Shown: positions 11,023-20,657 of the stretch, one piece after another | Layout of the letters: the number at the start of each line of letters is the position of its first letter | Position numbering within the stretch: position 1 is the first letter of the stretch | Source of the DNA: Dromaius novaehollandiae | Lineage: Eukaryota > Chordata > Aves > Casuariiformes > Dromaiidae | Direction of reading: 5' to 3' | Length of the DNA stretch: 64,000 nucleotides | Assembly: GCF_036370855.1 (NCBI RefSeq) | Contig: NW_026991398.1 | Span: forward strand, 806,001 to 870,000 | Program-made: the position numbers and the translations under genes | Notes under the pieces: model-generated | What the model saw: the letters and a program-made list of their open reading frames with translations, nothing else | What the model was told of the DNA's origin: nothing | The model's database searches: none

Positions 11023-13278
11023 GTAAGTCTCTGGCTGCAGGGCAATGCTAGTGAGATTCCTGGAGGGGTCTTCTAAATGGAGCCCATCCAATGATTGGAT
11101 TTTTAAGGATCACTCTGCTGGCTTCTCCTTTGTAGAGGAGAGGGAGATGCTTTAGAGCAGGATTCCTGCCACAGCATCACAGGCACAGGGCATGCTGCTC
11201 TCTTTTGCTGGAGATGGCGGCAGGGGTGGGAAGCCAGGGAGTGCTCCAGAGACTGCACAGGGCTGTGATTCAGGGCAGTGTCCCTGTGCCCTAGGGTGCT
11301 GTGTGCCCAGGGCAGTGACTCTGCTGCCTGCGAGGGTCAGCACTCAGCCTGCCCAGGGAGCTCCCCATGGCACTGCGGGGAGAAGCTCTGGGTGGCAGGG
11401 CAGGTTCATTCTACCCCTGATAGAGTGCTGTGTGGGTCAGGGTTACAGTTGCTCACAGCTCCAGCTCACCCTGAGCACATTCCTGAGGGGACTTTTCAAG
11501 AGGGAGCTCAGGGCAAGGGCTACTTGGAGTGGAAGGAGCTTTCCTTTTAGGGTATGTGCTTTCAGTTCCCTACTTTTTGCAGGCAGATGAAAGAAAAGAG
11601 TTTTCTGCTTTGACAAAGAACTTGGACTTCTAAACTAGGGCTGTGAAAAACCTCAGCAAGCCCCTTCATCCTCACCCAGCCTACAGACAGCATCGGCATC
11701 ACCTTTAAGGCATTATCAGGCTTTATGTGACCTGCTGCTTAGCACTTTGGAGCACAGCAATGCCCCTGGCCAGTGCCCTGTATCGGAAGGTTTCTGTAAG
11801 GTAGAACTGAGCACACACAGGGTAGGATGGGATCTTGGGACAGAGAAAGAGCTGCCAGCAGGGACAGCTCCAGGCAGCAGAGATGGGCAGGGAAGCCCAG
11901 CAGAGCCTCTGTCCTGACAGCCATGGGGTCCAGGGCATCAGCCGCCTCCTCTGCAGCCAGACCTTTGCCAGAGGAGAGGTGCCTCTCTCCTGCCACGAGC
12001 CCATTTCATGCCGCCCGACAATGGGCCTGAGAGCAATTGTCCTGCAGTGTTGCTGTCTTCATGGTGCAATGCCCTGCTGGGGAAGGGGAAGGCTTTCCCA
12101 AGTCCCCCTTTCTCTCTCTCCCTCCTTGCCTCCCTTGGCAACAGGATCATCGTGTTGCTCCTTGTTTCCTCCCCTCTCCAGGCTGCTCCTGTTCTTGCTC
12201 TTGGGCTCCCTGGGCTTGGGGGTTTTCAGCTGCAGTTCAGACACTGATGCTGCAAGTTGTGCAGCAGAGGGATCTGCTTGGGAATGAAGTTGCCCCAGAC
12301 CCCTTCTAACCTGTGGAGTGCCAGGAAATGCAGTCCGTGGGGTTGGGAATTGAGCTGACTCTCCCTTAAGGACAGCCCGTCTTTATTCCTAATGGTCCTT
12401 TGACCATTTCCCTGTGGTGTCCTGTCAGGCTTTAAGCTGCCCTCCAGAAAGGCACAGCTGTCTCATAGCATATCTGTGATATCTGAGAGACCCATGAAGA
12501 AGGTGCAGAGATGCTCAGAGTATGAAGGTGATGGTGGGAGGCTGTGGACGGACAGCTGAAAAGAGCCCTGTGTATCCTTAGTTAGAAGGGGAGTATGGAG
12601 ACCTCTCTCTGGTGCCTGGAGAAAGGGAGAGAAGGTTGGAGATCTGCACTTTGAAATGGGACTCCTCTGCCCTCAGCAGGGGCTTGTTTGTTTTCAGAGT
12701 AACATCATCGGCCAGCTCAAAGAGGTGTGAGCACAGGAGAGCTGGGAATGAGACTAATAGACACACTGGCTGTCCTCCCTCTGCACCAAGTGACAGAGGA
12801 TGCTCTCCTCTCAGGGCTCACAGTAGAAATGCCAAGGATTTCTCCTTTTAAGGGGCACTACCCAGGGGTGACAGGGCATCTCAAAGAAAAACAATATTAA
12901 GAAAATACCCAAAACTCATTTCTGCAACCCTCATTCCTTAGAACTGGGAGTGAAGATGCTGAAAAGCCCTTCCAAAAGACGAGTGGATTTCATTTGACAG
13001 AAATTGTGAATGTCAGAGCTAGTCACCCCCATTCCAATGAACCCTCTTCAGGTACGGCAGGGCGGACTCTACCGGAGCGCGTGGGCTAATGTCCCTGCTC
13101 CTCATGACACTCTCAGCCAGCACAAACCAGAACTCAAGCAAGGGAAGTGGGCAAAGGGCTTCCCTATAAAGAGAGAAGCAATGTGGGATTTTAATGAGAA
13201 ATGGAATGTTTTATTAATTTATTCATTTTCCTTTAAAAGTCTCTCCTAACATGTCCCTCTATTTTTCTCTTTGGACAG
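11023..13278 (+). other. Candidate 5' UTR intron of the unit A receptor
   Basis: It runs from the GTAAGT donor to a pyrimidine-rich tract ending in ACAG at 13,275-13,278. No coding sequence is recognised inside. Stretches at about 11.15-11.55, 11.7-12.3 and 12.55-12.85 kb are mirrored in unit B (22.65-22.95, 21.66-22.45 and 21.0-21.6 kb) and recur in C and D, so this is ancestral unit sequence rather than a later insertion. The several open frames here are short and not conserved as protein. Confidence 0.5.
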
Positions 13279-13301
13279 TCCCCCATGCCTAGTGGGAGCC
13301 A

Positions 13302-14234
13302 ATGTCCAACGACACCTCCTTCAGTGAGTTCCTCCTCCAGGGTTTCGCAGACACACGGGAGCTACAGCTCTTGCACTTCTCGCTCTTCCTGGGCATCTAC
13401 CTGGCTGCCCTCCTGGGCAACGGCCTCATCATCACAGCCGTAGCCTGCGACCACCACCTCCACACACCCATGTACTTCTTCCTCCTCAACCTCTCCATCC
13501 TCGACCTTGGCTCCATCTCCACCACGGTCCCCAAATCCATGGCCAATTCCCTGTGGGACACCAGGGCCATTTCCTACCCGGGATGTGTTGCCCAGCTCTT
13601 TTCCTTCTTTTTCTTATGTTCAGCAGACTATTATCTTCTCACAGTCATGGCCTATGACCGCTTTGTCGCTATCTGCAGACCCCTGCACTATGGGACCCTC
13701 CTGGGCAGCAGAGCTTGTGTCAGAATGGCAGCAGCTGCCTGGGCCAGTGGTTTTCTCAATGCTCTCCTGCACACTGCTAACACATTTTCAATACCACTCT
13801 GCCAAGGCAACACAGTGGACCAGTTCTTCTGTGAAATCCCCCAGATCCTTAAGCTCTCCTGCACAGATGCCTACCTCAGGGAACTTGGCCTTCTTGTTGT
13901 TAGTCTTTGTTTAGCTTTTGGGTGTTTCATTTTCATTGTGCTGTCCTACGTGCAGATCTTCACTGCTGTGCTGAGGATCCCCTCTGAGCAGGGCCGGCAC
14001 AAAGCCTTTTCCATGTGCCTCCCTCACCTGGCCGTGGTCTCCCTGTTTGTCGGCACTGGCATGTTTGCCTACTTGAAGCCCCCCTCCCTCTCTTCCCCAG
14101 CTCTGGATCTGGTGGTGTCTGTTCTGTACTCGGTGGTGCCTCCGGCAGTGAACCCCTTCATCTACAGCATGAGGAACAAGGAGCTCAAGGATGCCCTGAA
14201 GAAACTGATTCAATGGGCCCAGTCTCAGCACTGA
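13302..14234 (+). CDS. Intact olfactory receptor, family 14-like (unit A)
   Basis: A 310-residue single-exon reading frame for a seven-transmembrane odorant receptor of the olfactory neuron ciliary membrane, expected to couple to Golf. Visible motifs are an N-terminal glycosylation sequon (N3-D-T), GN at 39-40 in TM1, PMYFFLLNLS at 56-65 in TM2, the TM3 cysteine C95, MAYDR at 116-120, extracellular loop 2 cysteines C167, C177 and C187, SY at 215-216, KAFSMCLPHL at 234-243, and NPFIY at 284-288 in TM7. Length is normal for the family. The start is chosen because it aligns with the other three copies and follows a pyrimidine tract and AG about 20 bases upstream. The last six residues (WAQSQH) differ from the VxVQQQ tail of the other copies, which suggests a small indel near 14,213; the tail is short and may tolerate it. 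Assignment to family 14 is by recognition of the avian gamma-c signature; the subfamily is not determined. Confidence 0.95.
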   Translation: MSNDTSFSEFLLQGFADTRELQLLHFSLFLGIYLAALLGNGLIITAVACDHHLHTPMYFFLLNLSILDLGSISTTVPKSMANSLWDTRAISYPGCVAQLFSFFFLCSADYYLLTVMAYDRFVAICRPLHYGTLLGSRACVRMAAAAWASGFLNALLHTANTFSIPLCQGNTVDQFFCEIPQILKLSCTDAYLRELGLLVVSLCLAFGCFIFIVLSYVQIFTAVLRIPSEQGRHKAFSMCLPHLAVVSLFVGTGMFAYLKPPSLSSPALDLVVSVLYSVVPPAVNPFIYSMRNKELKDALKKLIQWAQSQH

Positions 14235-14353
14235 TAACTGTCCATTTTGCATCAATTCCTCAGGGTACCTCCCATCAAATCTGTGTGTTTTGCATTTCTT
14301 TCTTTCTTATTTTTCTCTTTTTGCTTTAAAAAAAAAATCAGGTTCATGTTATG

Positions 14354-14697
14354 TGTCAGGGCAGGACGGACGAGGGAAGCAAGAGACAACCCAATATGGG
14401 TGATAAACAAGCTTCAACTTTATTGGTAACAAGCACAGCTTATACAGCTCATTCGACTCTCGATTACATACTTGGCGCACATCCATTGGATAAGAATTGT
14501 ACACGCCCTCCTGACAAGTCTCTTGGCCGACTGCCAGGGACTTCCAGTGTCCATTACTGGTGTGCTGTTTGTTACCTACACTGTGCTGTAACTAAAGGTC
14601 AAGTAAAGTTCAAAACCTCTGTAATTTTCCTCAAGCTAGCACCTATACAAGCATCTCCATAGAACTGTGTCGCTGTTCCTCAAGCCATTCCCCAACA
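14354..14697 (-). mobile_element. Solo LTR of an endogenous retrovirus
   Basis: A 344-bp element with TG and CA ends, read on the minus strand, flanked by an exact 6-bp target duplication GTTATG at 14,348-14,353 and 14,698-14,703. On the minus strand it has a TATAAG box (14,444-14,439) followed about 15 bases later by AATAAA (14,424-14,419). Length, 6-bp duplication and the tight TATA-AATAAA spacing resemble alpharetrovirus-type avian LTRs; that assignment is inference. No internal viral genes remain, as expected after recombination between two LTRs. It is missing from units B, C and D, so it inserted after the units separated. Confidence 0.85.
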
Positions 14698-14703
14698 GTT
14701 ATG

Positions 14704-15417
14704 TCTACTCAAGAATCTCTCATTTGAATCTGACCCAGGGACGGTGTTGAAGCAGGAAGCCCGGTTTCCCCCTTCATCAGCAGCGACTGGGGAACCTCAG
14801 AGCCCCCTAGTCTGAGCTCCCTCGGATGCCCCAGTGCAATGAGGAGAGTTTCCCTTTGCAGTGTCTCTTCTGGCGCTGACACCAAGGGAGCTCAGGGGCA
14901 CAGAGTCAGGCTCAGATGAGTTCCGGCCGGGTGAGACCATGGGTCCCATGTCCCCTGGGTCACAGTCAGGGTGTGATCTCACACCCTTCTGCTGTGAGGG
15001 TGGCAGCCAAGTGTCACTGTGGGCTGGTCCCTTCCCTCTAAAGCGCTCCAACACCACAGGTGGAGGGGGAGGGGAGGGGAGGGGAGTCAGGCAGCAGCTT
15101 GTGGGGACAGACCCCGTGCTTGGCAGTATCATCCCCCCACTGCCACAGCAGGCATTTCCTCACTGCAGCCTTCCTGGGGGGGCTGCAGCTTTCCTGGAGA
15201 CACATCCACCCACAGCAGCAGGACTTCCTCTTTTCAGAGTTTTCTCTTCATTTCCATGCTGGCCTTCTGTGCTCTGTGCTGTGGATATGGCCCAGGAGTT
15301 CTCATGACCTGGTGGTGGTAGGCTTGTGTTTCCATGTGCGTGTGTCCAGGAAGTACAGGCAGTACTAGGCAATGGGCACCCTTATGCCAGACCTGATCTC
15401 CACAATGACATTTCTGT
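14704..15417. other. Unit-A-only sequence in the receptor 3' flank
   Basis: About 0.7 kb between the LTR and the poly(A) signal with no counterpart seen in units B, C or D. No gene is recognised. It contains a G-rich tract at 15,064-15,084. It could be a second insertion, or ancestral sequence deleted from the other three units. Confidence 0.5.
15064..15084 (+). other. G-quadruplex motif
   Basis: Four runs of four or five G separated by single A residues, which satisfies the usual quadruplex pattern. It would lie in the 3' UTR if the unit A transcript ends at 15.4 kb. Confidence 0.6.
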
Positions 15418-15423
15418 AATAAA
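15418..15423 (+). promoter_or_regulatory. Poly(A) signal, unit A receptor
   Basis: AATAAA inside a GTAATAAAAGGGGAT block shared by all four units. It lies 1.2 kb after the stop here, against about 0.2 kb in the others, because an LTR and further unit-A-only sequence separate them. Confidence 0.55.
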
Positions 15424-16550
15424 AGGGGATCTCCCCTGTGACGTGCCTGAAGTCTGTCCTTTCTTCAGAAGATGGAGTCAAAAATACGCCCCAGGGATTG
15501 CACCGCTAAGAGGTTGGTGTTCTGCTTGTGAACTCCAGGGGTTCTAGGGGACGAGCTCAGAGTCCCTGGGTGATCTGTTAGCAACTGAGGGCTGCACTCA
15601 GAGCTCATTTCTCAGTGACCAGTGCCAGTGGGGAGGGGGAATGGTCTCTGAAATGCCTGCCTGGGGCTGTCCCATGGGTGACAGTGCTGATGAGAGATGC
15701 CCATCCTTCTGGAGGGGAATCTGAGCCTTCAGGAGAGCTCAGGGGATCTCCAGGGACAGCGTGTCCCATGGGGTGGGCTGTGATTGCAGCCTCACAAAGT
15801 GAGGGATGGTCCATGGTGCAGTAACGAGAAGGTAAAGCACTAAATCCAGGTATGCATGGGGAAACGAGGGCTCTGCAATTGCAGGAGAGGCAGTGGGGAC
15901 CCAGGAGTCCCAGGGAAGGGGCACTGGAGAGTGATTCCTGCACCTGCAGTGAAACACCACAGGCTGGAGCTAGTGCCCACCCAAACACATCTGCAATTGC
16001 AAATGTCCTGGGTCACTCCGAGCACCATCCATGAGCACAGACACGCGTCAGGAGTATCAGTGATCCCTGTCCAGCTGGGTCTGCTTCCTGCCCTGACCAG
16101 CACGGCCAGAGCTGAGTCAGGAGTCACCCTGTGGCCCCACAGCCGCTCACTCTGCAGAGCAGCACCGCCAGCCTGGGGCTCTGCAGGGAGCACAGGGCAG
16201 GGGTGCAGGAATGGCCAGGCCAGCACAGACACACTGACCTGGGGCAAGGCTCTCTGGGGAGCAGGGATGTCCCAGGAGAAAAGCAGGGCAGCATTCAGAC
16301 ATAGGAAATGAGAAGGAGAAGCAGGTTTCTCTGTGCACCAGCTTGGGGCAGGCTGCTCTGTCTCTGGGGCAGCAGGAGCTGCCGGAGGGGCTGCAGGGCC
16401 AGGGCTCTGGTGCTGTGCTGGGCAGCGGGGTGGGCATGGAGGGGCTGCAGGCAGAGAGGGAGGGGGATCTGCTGGGCACAAGAGCAGGGGAGACAGAGAG
16501 TGACTGGCCTCATTGCGGGGCCTCATCCCCCTTGCTGGGGAGATGATCCC
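15424..16550 (+). repeat. 3' flank of unit A, inner palindrome arm
   Basis: No gene recognised. The segment from about 16,000 to 16,290 aligns with unit C 47,300-47,590 in the same orientation, sharing GTCCAGCTGGGTCTGCTTCC and CTGCAGAGCAGCAC. This shows that the unit continues well past the receptor. Open frames on both strands reflect GC content. Confidence 0.55.
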
Positions 16551-17949
16551 TTTGTCCTTGGGCCTTGCCGGAGTGATGCTGTGGACATGGCTGTGCCTGG
16601 CCCGAACCTCTCAGATCCTGACCTTACCCTGTCACTGTCCTGCTGAGCTGACTCCTCATCTTTACCTCAGACCTGTGTCTGTACTACTGTCAAGAAAGCC
16701 TTGGCAAGGGAAGCTGGGACTGTGCAGATCCCAGAGAAGGTTGTAGGTACAGAAGGTGACCGTATATGCCCACAGCAGCAACCCTTGCCTGACAGCCAAT
16801 TCGATGTTGCAAGGAGTGCTTTGGATTTGGACCCCCTACCCAGGTAACACTGCACAGAAAGTCTGAGCTGGGTGAAAAAGCAAGCACAGGCACTTGGGTC
16901 TGATTTTATGATGCATAGTTAGGAGAGGAGGCTTTTCTGTGTCAGAGCTCGAGTGTTTATGCACCATTTGTGACAGGGCTCCTACTGCAAAGAGCATGTT
17001 GTCAGGAGCACCAGGAGCGGGGCTGCTCCATGTGGGAAGCAGAGCCGGGAGCCAAGGGTGCTGGCAAGGCAGGCAGGGCAGGGTCCCACTGACAAGGGGT
17101 GCTGTCCCATAGTGCTTGGACAAGAGGAGCAGAGCAGGTTTGGGGATGGTAACTGGGGTCAGGCACAGTCCAGCAATGGCCAGACAAGACTGAAGGGCTC
17201 CAACCAGCCCTGCTTTGCACGGGAGGTTGGACTGGAGACCTCCAGAGGTCCCTTCCCACCAAAACTCTGTGACTCCATGAATTCTTGCTCAACCTCTGCT
17301 CTGGCATGGCTGGCAGGGGGTGAGAGCTCCTAGAGCAGGGCAGAACAAGCACAGATGGGAGAGCAGCAGGGGGAAGATCCAAAGGTGCCTGGCTCAGCCC
17401 TGGGCTTTGGAAAACTCCCTCATGCATCCCAGGAGCCTCCATCTGCCTCTCTTGCCCTGCCCTGTGCTCCCCTCCTGTCAGCCAGAGTCCAGCATCGCCT
17501 GGGGATACCCTTCCCCATAGGGAGGAGAGGGAGGGCCTTCACCAACCCCACAGTGCCTTTTCTACATGCAGCCTTTGCAGTTGCACATGTCTGGGTCTGC
17601 CCACTTGCCTTCACCATGGTCACGGCTGCGCTGAAGTCCATCGCGGCACTCCTACCCTTGAGCTGACATCTACCCTGCACCTGGAGCCTGGCCGGCCACA
17701 AAAGCATCACCCATCCAGTGCCTTGGCTGTGCAGCTGAGGGCAGGGGTCTTCACCCCAATTTCCCTGCTCCCGGAACCACTGCTGCTGTGCCCATGTCAA
17801 ACCCTCCTGCTGCCAGACTGCCCTGAGGCCTGAGGCAGCTCCAGCTCCCTCAAGGGCTGTGCTGAAGCCTTTCAGGAGCAGGCTGAGGTGGACCTGGCAC
17901 CAGAGACCTCTGACATCAAAAGGGCTGGGTTATTATTAAATGACTATTA
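16551..17949. other. Central spacer of the A/B palindrome
   Basis: About 1.4 kb of apparently unique sequence between the arms. No gene recognised; the only repeat seen is the CR1 3' end at 17,160-17,282. Confidence 0.4.
17160..17282 (+). mobile_element. CR1 LINE 3' end fragment
   Basis: It contains the typical CR1 3' terminal pattern (GGAGGTTGGACTGGAGACCT, then GGTCCCTTCC and a degenerate octamer tail TCTGTGACTCCATGA). Short and non-coding. Confidence 0.7.
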
Positions 17950-19491
17950 AATGATCCCCCAGAGTCTGGGGGATCTGAGCACCCGGCCCCTGCCCATCCC
18001 GGGCTGTGCCCCACTCGGGGGTCAGCAGACAGCCATGCTCTGGGATCTGCCATGGTCCGGTGCAAAAGAGAGGCCATGCAAGGCTGGCCTTTTCCTCTCC
18101 GTTGGGATATGGAGACATGCAGAAGGACGGAGCTGGCCATGGACCACCCCACAGCTGGGGTGTGCAGCCAGCGCTGGAAGGGCTGATATGGGACGATGAC
18201 CATGGGGCAGCTTCCCTAGCGTGTGCATGTGTAGTGTCCTGCACCTGCAGGAGATCTGGTGAGGAGGCAGGGGACTGGCAGGCTGTGTGATTGCAGCCCC
18301 AGCATGTGCTCTCTGCACGCTGATCGAATTCCCGTCAAAGGTCAGACATGCATATTCCATTTTGTCAACAATGTCCAGCTGCTTCGCAGCCAGTAGCTGC
18401 TCAAGCTTAGCATAACTGAGATAAGGAAATAGTTTTAGCAGATTTAAGGGGCCCTGAAGATACACAGAGGTCCATCAGTGACCCCCCTGGGCAGTTCCCA
18501 GGGCTTCCCAGGTAGTTTGGAGTATAAGTCTTCTATTAAATCTGTCCTGATTAATCTCTCATGAACCTTGAGTGTCCCTCTATGCAGGTGTCGGACACTC
18601 CCTTTCCTGCCTTGCCATGACAGCATGCAGCATAGGGAACTACCTGGGCTCTCCTCTCCTGCACCCGCCATGTCCTGCTGCCTTTCCCAGCAGACCTGCA
18701 TTTGCCTGCAAGCACACAGCTGTGTGCTCCCACACTGCCCTTCACACACAAGAGCTGCCTGCTGGCATTTTTACTCTCTCAGGCCCTTTCCAGACCAGCC
18801 CAGACCCTCCCCAGCTCTCCCACCTCCCCTGCCCTCTCCCCAGCCCACCCAGCACAGCAGCCCAGGCTGGGGTGGCCCCACAGCAGTGCCTGTGGCAGGG
18901 GGCTGCAGAGCTCTGGGCACTCACCCCACAGCCCCAGCCCCTCTGCAGGCCACAGCAGCTGCTGGGGGGCAGAGAGGGGTGTCAGCCTCCCCATCAGCCC
19001 CACACCTGGGGGCCAGCAATGGCACAAGGCAATGGAGGCCAGGCACTCCATGTCTCCACTGCTCTCATGACCAGCAATCCTTAACCCTGGCTGCCTGCAG
19101 CCCCTCTGGCAACTCCTGTGGCCCCAGGGATTGAGCAGCCTGCCCACTCCAGGCACATGCTGGCCCTGGAGATCCTCTGTGCTCCCTGGGTGGCTTCATA
19201 TCTCCTTCCAGCAGGAATGGCATCTGTCACCAGCCCTGTAATATGTGGGACAGTCCCCGGCAGAGACCTCTTGACCACTCACCCCCTCCAGGGGAACTGG
19301 GCACCCGCAGGGGACAGCTGAATCCAGCCCTCATTCCCTAACACATCACTCTATGAGCTGATGCCCCTAAGCCCATGCAAAACCCAGGCACAGCAACAGG
19401 GCCTTTTCAGGTGCAATTCCCTGAGCGCATTCTTGGCTCCAGATGGGAAGAAGAGCCCATCGTATAGGCAGAGTACTGAGAAAAATCCCCT
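17950..19491 (-). repeat. 3' flank of unit B, inner palindrome arm
   Basis: No gene recognised. Around 19,200-19,380 it aligns clearly with unit D 50,640-50,830. Weaker matches near 18,000 and 18,640 pair with 50,040 and 50,230. Long open frames near 18,570-19,130 on both strands are not conserved as protein and look GC-driven. Confidence 0.5.
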
Positions 19492-19497
19492 TTTATT
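19492..19497 (-). promoter_or_regulatory. Poly(A) signal, unit B receptor
   Basis: AATAAA on the minus strand, 211 bases past the stop, in the conserved TAATAAAAGGGGATTTT context. Confidence 0.65.
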
Positions 19498-19707
19498 ACA
19501 GAGATGCTACATGAGCGGTCAGCTCTGACACAGTGAGGGGCAGATTTACAGAAGGCCTCTCAGTCGGACAGATGGGGTTTGTATCTCTGGAGAAGTGGGA
19601 TGCATTCAAATATTTGTGCACAAACAGGAGTATCACAGACAGAAAGTGCAAAACAAGAGAGTTGCCTGAGATAAACTGGAGATGACTTGTGAAGAGAGTT
19701 GGGCAGC

Positions 19708-20643
19708 TTATTGCTGCTGAACTAGTACCACTTGAATCAGTTTCTTCAGTGCCTCCTTGAGCTCCTTGTTCCTCATGCTGTAGATGAGGGGGTTCACTGC
19801 TGGAGGCACCACCGAGTACAGAACAGTCACCACCAGGTCCAGAGCTGGGGAGGAGAGGGAGGGGGGCTTCAGGTAGGCAAACAGGCCAGTGCTGACAAAC
19901 AGGGAGACCACGGCCAGGTGCGGGAGGCACATGGAAAAGGCTTTGTGCCGGCCCTGCTCAGAGGGGATCCTCAGCACAGCAGTGAAGATCTGCACGTAGG
20001 ACAGCACAATGAAAACAAAACACCCAAACACTAAACACATACTAACCACAAGAAGGCCAGCTTCCCTGAGGTAGGCGTCTGAGCAGGAGAGCTTGAGGAT
20101 CTGGGGGATTTCACAGAAGAACTGTTCCACGACATTGCCTTGGCAGAGTGGTATTGAAAATGTGTTAGCAGTGTGCAGCACAGAATAGAGAAACCCACTG
20201 CCCCAGGCAGCTGCTGCCATTTTGACACAAGATCTGCTGCCCATGAGGGTCCCGTAGTGCAGAGGTCTGCAGATGGCAACGTAGCGATCATAGGCCATGA
20301 CAGTGAGGAGAGAATACTCTGCTGACATAAAGAAGACAAAGAAAAAGACCTGGGCAGCACATCCTGAGTAGGAAATGGCCCTGGTGTCCCACAGGGAATT
20401 GGCCATGGATTTGGGGACAGTGGTGGAGATGGTGCCAAGGTCGAGGAGAGAGAGGTTGAGGAGGAAGAAGTACATGGGGGAGTGGAGGTGGTGGTCGCAG
20501 GCTATGGCTGTGATGATGAGGCCGTTGCCCAGGAGGGCAGCCAGGTAGATGCCCAGGAAGAGCGAGAAGTGCAAGAGCTGCAGCTCCCGTGTGTCTGCAA
20601 ATGCCAGGAGGAGGAACTCGTTGAAGGAGCTACCGTTGGACAT
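19708..20643 (-). CDS. Intact olfactory receptor, family 14-like (unit B)
   Basis: A 311-residue single-exon odorant receptor, inverted relative to the unit A gene and tail-to-tail with it 5.5 kb away. All family hallmarks are present: sequon N3-G-S, GN at 39-40, PMYFF in TM2, MAYDRY at the end of TM3, three cysteines in loop 2, SY in TM5, KAFSMCLPHL leading into TM6 and NPLIYSMRN in TM7. No stop or frameshift is seen. At residues 47, 55, 96, 121, 173 and 188 it carries I, S, A, Y, E and S, the states also found in the unit D copy but not in A or C, although its flanking DNA pairs with unit A. The start codon (20,643-20,641) aligns with the other copies. Expression is expected one receptor per neuron, as for the family; the sequence does not test this. 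Confidence 0.95.
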   Translation of the reverse strand: MSNGSSFNEFLLLAFADTRELQLLHFSLFLGIYLAALLGNGLIITAIACDHHLHSPMYFFLLNLSLLDLGTISTTVPKSMANSLWDTRAISYSGCAAQVFFFVFFMSAEYSLLTVMAYDRYVAICRPLHYGTLMGSRSCVKMAAAAWGSGFLYSVLHTANTFSIPLCQGNVVEQFFCEIPQILKLSCSDAYLREAGLLVVSMCLVFGCFVFIVLSYVQIFTAVLRIPSEQGRHKAFSMCLPHLAVVSLFVSTGLFAYLKPPSLSSPALDLVVTVLYSVVPPAVNPLIYSMRNKELKEALKKLIQVVLVQQQ

Positions 20644-20657
20644 TTGCTCCCTCTCAG

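Larger units (their letters stand above)
1..16550 (+). repeat. Unit A: left arm of palindrome 1
   Basis: Ancestral receptor unit in plus orientation. Its parts recur in reverse order and orientation in unit B, from about 35,500 down to 17,950. Sampled identity ranges from about 80 percent to about 98 percent. A 13-base landmark (GGTGTATTTGGTG, 5,846-5,858) recurs in all units at 27,092, 40,337 and 60,630. Confidence 0.85.

Noticed and set aside
15840-16526. 228-residue minus-strand open frame
   Set aside because: Proline- and serine-rich frame in GC-rich flank DNA, not preserved in the related unit C sequence.
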